This document shows positions 62,918 through 64,000 of a stretch of DNA of 64,000 nucleotides, piece after piece (the first letter of the stretch is position 1; each line of letters starts with the position of its first letter). Where the stretch lies: assembly GCF_902150045.1 (NCBI RefSeq), contig NZ_CABFVU010000001.1, forward strand, positions 1,364,001 through 1,428,000, written 5' to 3'. This DNA comes from Chitinophaga polysaccharea. GTDB taxonomy: Bacteria; Bacteroidota; Bacteroidia; Chitinophagales; Chitinophagaceae. The notes below the pieces were generated by a model. The model ran no database searches. It was not told the origin of the DNA and was given only the letters and a program-made list of their open reading frames with translations. Position numbers and translations under genes: made by a program.

Positions 62918-63895
62918 TCAGCTGAAATATTGCATTACGATAACATATGCCAGGGCAATGAAGTGGATAATGTTGGCAAATGTGTCGTTGGTGACCGACC
63001 AGAATACGTTGCCGGCAAACATGGAGATCGGCAAAACTGCCAGGACCCAGTACGCTGCCGAAAAGTGAACATTAAAGAAGGGTACCGTGATGGCTACCAG
63101 TACATATATGATTAATGCGGCCCATATTTTACGGCCCTGTATCAGCATTTTTTTAAGCGGGCGCTGCAACAGCAGCCATCCTATCACAAAAAAGAGCAAA
63201 CATGCGACCATGGCTCCCCATACCTTGTAATCACTGATCATAGGCAGGGAGGCTCCCATATTCGGGATCTTCCGGAGCAGGGTCATCTGGCCGGTAAGGA
63301 AAAGGTAGGTGCCCATCAGGTACAGCGGACAAATGAGCCCCAGCACGGCAATGATCCATTCTGCCAGCCGGAAGGCACGCATAATGAGCATGCTGGCCAG
63401 CAACAGGAAACAGAATATAACAGACGGGAAATAAAAGAGCCCGCCTATTCCCAGGGCAAACCCGATATTAAACACCACATCACGGGCTGAGGTACGTGTA
63501 TACAATTCCGTTATGCTTGTAAATACCCATAACATGATCAGGTTCACGATCAGTGCCGGTGAAAATACATTCCAGCTCTGCAGCATGGAGGTAAACAACA
63601 GGTAGCACATGGCCGGCAGGTAGGTGGGCTTGGGAAATAACCGGTGATGATTAATGATACGGGTAAAGAACAGCGACTGTAAAAACAGCAGCAATATTGC
63701 CAGCGAGGTAAATACCAGCGGGCTGCCGCCGGTAAATGTTGCCATCCATTTCACCAGGAGGTGATACAAAAGCCCTTCTGATCCGTCTGCCATGTAAGTG
63801 GACGGATGGATCAGATAGTAAAACTTAACAACCAGCGTGTATATTAACAACAGCAATACCGTTAACGGATTGCCTGAGCGAAAAAATTTTATCAC
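62918..63895 (-). CDS. DUF6427-type polytopic membrane protein, unknown function
   Basis: 325 aa with about eight or nine hydrophobic helices spread over the whole length and no large soluble domain. It opens MIKFFRSGNPLTVLLLLIY, and the RSGNP start followed by helices recalls Bacteroidota proteins listed as DUF6427; the assignment is from memory of that pattern. Short charged loops include RLFPKPTYLPA and LLRKIPNMG. Function is not known. It is separated from purQ by 187 bp and is divergent from a possible gene at the window edge. Confidence 0.7.
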   Translation of the reverse strand: MIKFFRSGNPLTVLLLLIYTLVVKFYYLIHPSTYMADGSEGLLYHLLVKWMATFTGGSPLVFTSLAILLLFLQSLFFTRIINHHRLFPKPTYLPAMCYLLFTSMLQSWNVFSPALIVNLIMLWVFTSITELYTRTSARDVVFNIGFALGIGGLFYFPSVIFCFLLLASMLIMRAFRLAEWIIAVLGLICPLYLMGTYLFLTGQMTLLRKIPNMGASLPMISDYKVWGAMVACLLFFVIGWLLLQRPLKKMLIQGRKIWAALIIYVLVAITVPFFNVHFSAAYWVLAVLPISMFAGNVFWSVTNDTFANIIHFIALAYVIVMQYFS

Positions 63896-63950
63896 AGTGC
63901 AAAGGTGTGATTAAAAGTCAATTTTAGCAAAGCAAATATAATTCCTGTAA

Positions 63951-64000
63951 ATGCATGGTATCACCACAGTACGGGCGCTGATTTGTTTGCCATACCGGGG
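63951..64000 (+). CDS. Possible start of a gene running out of the window
   Basis: ATG at 63951 opens a frame (MHGITTVRALICLPYRG) with no stop before the window ends. It is divergent from the membrane protein gene, with a 55-bp gap. Seventeen codons are too few to identify a product; it could be chance. Confidence 0.3.
   Translation, partial: MHGITTVRALICLPYR

Overview
The window looks like a chromosomal segment of a Bacteroidota bacterium, most likely a Chitinophagaceae member close to Chitinophaga. The evidence is: promoters of the Bacteroidota type (TTTG, 19 bp, TAnnTTTG), few Shine-Dalgarno sites, a type IX secretion (T9SS) C-terminal sorting domain, a short NuoG, an enlarged MraY, lipoproteins and proteins of the DUF6427 type. 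The assignment is inferred from gene content; no 16S gene is present. No tRNA, rRNA, CRISPR array, prophage or replication origin was seen.

Layout. 1-13.9 kb (+): the division and cell wall (dcw) cluster, ftsI (5' end cut by the window), murE, mraY, murD, ftsW, murG, murC, ftsQ, ftsA, ftsZ. It makes lipid II, flips and polymerises precursors and builds the Z ring; murF and ddl are absent from this stretch. 14-19.6 kb (-): a secreted GH123-type glycosidase, the potassium transporter Kup and an OmpA-family outer membrane protein with a textbook promoter. 19.9-22.6 kb (+): polyprenyl diphosphate synthase and RecJ. 22.6-26.0 kb: a small island with a truncated IS256-family transposase, an orphan 175-aa gene and an intact IS1182-family transposase, bounded by related hairpins. 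26.0-28.8 kb (-): lipoprotein esterase and HtpG. 29.1-36.6 kb (+): a large T9SS-exported nuclease-like protein, the ribosomal operon rpsF-rpsR-rplI, a lipoprotein, a rhomboid protease, another lipoprotein and a small exported protein. 36.7-40.4 kb (-): a fold-type III PLP enzyme paired with a GntP-family permease (possibly D-serine/D-threonine use) and a MacB/FtsX-type permease. 40.6-54.1 kb (-): complete complex I operon nuoA-N with one extra small membrane gene between nuoE and nuoF. 54.3-57.2 kb (-): TPR protein, PstS-like lipoprotein and a small membrane protein. 57.5-59.3 kb (+): low-molecular-weight tyrosine phosphatase and hisS. 59.4-63.9 kb (-): DsbD, a separate DsbD-alpha-like protein, purQ and a DUF6427-type membrane protein; a new + strand gene may begin at 63951.

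Most of the window is conserved housekeeping DNA. Convergent gene pairs are separated by compact, often two-way intrinsic terminators. The least explained parts are the orphan gene in the IS island (possible immunity gene left after loss of its toxin), the extra gene in the nuo operon, the split of thiol chemistry between two DsbD-like proteins, the PLP enzyme/GntP pair, and the paired operator-like repeats between ompA and the prenyl synthase. I found no clear new multi-gene system.
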